Source: Hyphomicrobiales bacterium
GTDB taxonomy: Bacteria; Pseudomonadota; Alphaproteobacteria; Rhizobiales; JAJFHR01
NCBI GenBank assembly: GCA_021775515.1
Contig: JAJFHR010000385.1
Location: 1 to 17,207 of the forward strand
DNA length: 17,207 nt
Direction of reading: 5' to 3'
Shown one piece after another: positions 15,249 through 17,207 of the stretch. Below the pieces are notes generated by a model. The model ran no database searches and was not told the DNA's origin. It saw only the letters and a list, made by a program, of their open reading frames with translations. Position numbers and translations under genes: made by a program. Each line of letters begins with the position of its first letter. Positions within the stretch are counted from its first letter, which is position 1.

Positions 15249-16241
15249 ATGACTGCAACCATGACCCAATGCCTGCTGCGACTGGTCGAAGAAGATTACA
15301 AGCTTTCAGATTATCAAAGCGAGATCGCGCCACGCTGGTGTGCGGGTTGCGGTGATATCGGCATTCTAACGGCCATCCAGCGACTCTGCCGCGACGAGCA
15401 GATAATGCCGGAAAAAACCGTTTTTGTTTCCGGCATCGGATGTTCGAGCCGCCTTCCACACTATATGAATGCCTATGGGTTTCACGGTCTGCACGGCCGG
15501 GCCTTGCCGGTCGCAGAGGGTGTCAAGCTGCGGCGGCCGGATCTGGATGTGTTTGTGACCACCGGCGATGGAGATTGCTGCAGCATTGGTGCCGCCCACT
15601 GGCTTCATGCAATCCGCTATAATATGAATATGACCGTGCTCCTGCATGACAATCAGGTCTATGGCTTGACCAAGATGCAGGCATCCCCCACCTCGCCGCG
15701 TGACTTGAAGACCAATACCACGCCTTATGGCGCTTATCTAAACCCGCTCAACCCGCTGACCGTAACCTTGGGCGTAACGAACGTTTCATTTGTTGCCCAG
15801 GCGGTGGACTGGATTCCCGACCTGCTGTATGACATTATCGCCCAGGCCCACCGCCACCGCGGCCTTTCTTTTGTGCGCGTGCTGCAGCGCTGCCCCGAGT
15901 TCATGAACCACCGCTTCGATGAAGCAGTGCACGATCCCTCGAAAACGCGCATCCTCACTCACAGCGATGGCCTCCGTCTCAAACCTGAAATTTCACGCAT
16001 TTATCGCAACCAGGAGACACACGACCCGCTCGATATGCCGCGCGCGTTAGCAATCGCCGCACTCAGCGACGAAATCCCGGTCGGTGTGCTTTATCGCGAT
16101 CCCTCGGTGCCCTGTTACGAGGAACTGCGCGAAGCCGAAAGACCCAATACGCCGGATCTGATACGCACTGTGCTCGACGAGGAGTTTGACAAGGTCACCA
16201 TCTGGCCACAGGTAGAGGACGCATCAACCGGCGTGGAGTAA
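15249..16241 (+). CDS. korB: 2-oxoacid:ferredoxin oxidoreductase, beta subunit
   Basis: The 330-residue TPP- and cluster-binding partner of the preceding subunit. WCAGCGD gives C31 and C34, GIGCSS gives C65 and QRCPEF gives C215, the four ligands expected for the single [4Fe-4S] cluster of this family. TPP/Mg binding is GDGD-C-C-SIG (106-114) with HDNQVYGLTKMQ (133-144). The combined enzyme decarboxylates a 2-oxoacid with CoA to acyl-CoA and CO2, reducing ferredoxin, or runs in reverse. The ATG follows AGGAGA, and the gene begins 9 bp after the alpha-subunit stop. The C-terminal 100 residues are the usual KorB tail. Confidence 0.9.
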   Translation: MTATMTQCLLRLVEEDYKLSDYQSEIAPRWCAGCGDIGILTAIQRLCRDEQIMPEKTVFVSGIGCSSRLPHYMNAYGFHGLHGRALPVAEGVKLRRPDLDVFVTTGDGDCCSIGAAHWLHAIRYNMNMTVLLHDNQVYGLTKMQASPTSPRDLKTNTTPYGAYLNPLNPLTVTLGVTNVSFVAQAVDWIPDLLYDIIAQAHRHRGLSFVRVLQRCPEFMNHRFDEAVHDPSKTRILTHSDGLRLKPEISRIYRNQETHDPLDMPRALAIAALSDEIPVGVLYRDPSVPCYEELREAERPNTPDLIRTVLDEEFDKVTIWPQVEDASTGVE

Positions 16242-16247
16242 ACTGTC

Positions 16248-17207
16248 ATGAACCAGGTATCTGTACCCTTAACAAAGTCAGTCGCACCTGATAATCGGGC
16301 CGAGCCTGCTGAGGGTGCGTTGATGTTGCGGCCCGCTCTGTTTGCCCGATATAATGTCTTGGGGCAGCTGCGCTACGACTTCCCTCTGGTGCTGGTTGAA
16401 AGCGATGGCGACGGCACGGTGCTGCAGCCGCTGAGCAACATAATGGACGGTATTTTACGCGAGACTGCCGCCCCCGGCGCTGACGGCGAAGTTCTGCGCC
16501 AGCAAGTGCTCAGACTTGAAAATTCCATTCGGGAGCGCGTAGCAAGTGGCAAACAAGACACTTTGACCAACCTTTGGCGGCGTTGTGCCGCTAAACTGCT
16601 CGCGGCCAGTGGTGAACCTGCATTCGGACCACTCGACACCAATCTAGACCGCGCGCGCGAGGCTTTGCGTGTCGATGGCCCGGTCATCGATTGCAACGTG
16701 GCCACACCCAAAGCTGTCTTCATTCATGCCTGGAAGGCCGTTCATGCGGCCAAAGCCAAGGAGTTTCGTAAAAAGGTCGACGGGTTGATCCTGCGGCTTT
16801 CGGATATTCTCAAAGCAGACTTCATGAAGTCTGATGAAGCACGCACTCCGGCGGCTCTCGAAAGCTCGATCGGCACATCCTTTAGCACAACCTTTGATTT
16901 TTATGCCCTATCTCGCGTCCTGTCGCACGGACAATCCGATGAACGCTCGCCCGATGAGCGTCAACGGCGCATCCACTGGGCGTTGTATGTTCTCAGGTCG
17001 CAGCGTTTCTACGCGCCCGGGCGAAGTTCAGAACGCAAAGCCGGGCAGCCTGAGCCCCACGACTTTATCTTCGAGAGTTGTGCGGCAGCGCTAGATGCCT
17101 TTCGCGAGCGCCTGCCCGAGGTTATCGAGTTTATCAAGGCGCTAACCATAGCAGAACTTGAGATTGAAAATAAGTACCGCGCAACCCTGCACGACCCTGT
17201 ATTTGAG
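16248..17207 (+). CDS. Unrecognised protein coupled to korB, C-terminus missing
   Basis: An open frame of 320 codons that runs off the right edge without a stop. It starts 6 bp after the korB stop, with GGAG inside the end of korB at a 9-base distance, so it is clearly a fifth operon member. The translation begins MNQVSVPLTKSVAPDNR, then LRPALFARYNVLGQLRYDFP (about 27-46), LVLVESDGDGTVLQPL, a helical charged region, FIHAWKAVHAAKAKEFRKKV (about 164-183) and ALYVLRSQRFYAPG. It is mostly helical in appearance, rich in Arg, Glu and Ala, with only scattered cysteines and no cluster motif, signal peptide or membrane segment. I do not recognise the family. Codon use and GC content match its neighbours, so it is native to the operon. 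Confidence 0.85.
   Translation, partial: MNQVSVPLTKSVAPDNRAEPAEGALMLRPALFARYNVLGQLRYDFPLVLVESDGDGTVLQPLSNIMDGILRETAAPGADGEVLRQQVLRLENSIRERVASGKQDTLTNLWRRCAAKLLAASGEPAFGPLDTNLDRAREALRVDGPVIDCNVATPKAVFIHAWKAVHAAKAKEFRKKVDGLILRLSDILKADFMKSDEARTPAALESSIGTSFSTTFDFYALSRVLSHGQSDERSPDERQRRIHWALYVLRSQRFYAPGRSSERKAGQPEPHDFIFESCAAALDAFRERLPEVIEFIKALTIAELEIENKYRATLHDPVFE

Overview
The window looks like a chromosome segment of an alphaproteobacterium, order uncertain. The pointers are the divergent pair of aroA and a TIGR02300/FYDLN-type acidic zinc-ribbon gene next to tRNA-Ala(GGC), a class II (CP4-like) AroA, and an IF3 whose N-terminus starts at a non-canonical codon. No taxonomic search was possible.

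Left part (1-3087, all minus strand): a translation block reading infC, then rpmI-rplT-pheS-pheT (pheT is cut by the window start). infC appears to start at AUA behind a strong ribosome binding site. rpmI-rplT-pheST has its own good sigma-70-like promoter and a roughly 170-nt leader with a perfect hairpin. Upstream of infC, also on the minus strand, is a GT4 glycosyltransferase; divergent from it is an ABHD10-like serine hydrolase.

Middle part (5157-6937): an AT-richer, probably acquired module. It has a lone KAP-family P-loop NTPase (a family often linked to phage or plasmid conflict). Eight bases after its stop begins a 115-bp near-identical copy of the 3' end of the neighbouring SDR gene, followed by a 152-bp array of CAATTAC(G) repeats, then the intact SDR gene. 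This is the clearest rearrangement scar in the window.

Core genes then resume: YeeZ-like SDR and aroA (minus), the FYDLN/TIGR02300 gene and tRNA-Ala (plus), and a small secreted or membrane SHOCT-domain protein (minus).

Right part (10741-17207, plus strand): a tight operon coding for an NfnA-like FAD/[2Fe-2S] flavoprotein, an NfnB/GltD-like FAD/NADPH/[4Fe-4S] flavoprotein, a fused gamma-alpha 2-oxoacid:ferredoxin oxidoreductase subunit, its TPP/[4Fe-4S] beta subunit, and an unrecognised protein that runs off the window. Together the first four look like a module linking CoA-dependent oxidative decarboxylation of a 2-oxoacid to ferredoxin and NAD(P)(H). A near-consensus FNR/FixK box sits 41.5 bp upstream of the start site implied by the best -10 hexamer, which suggests induction under low oxygen. 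The module and its unknown fifth gene are the best candidates for something not yet described.
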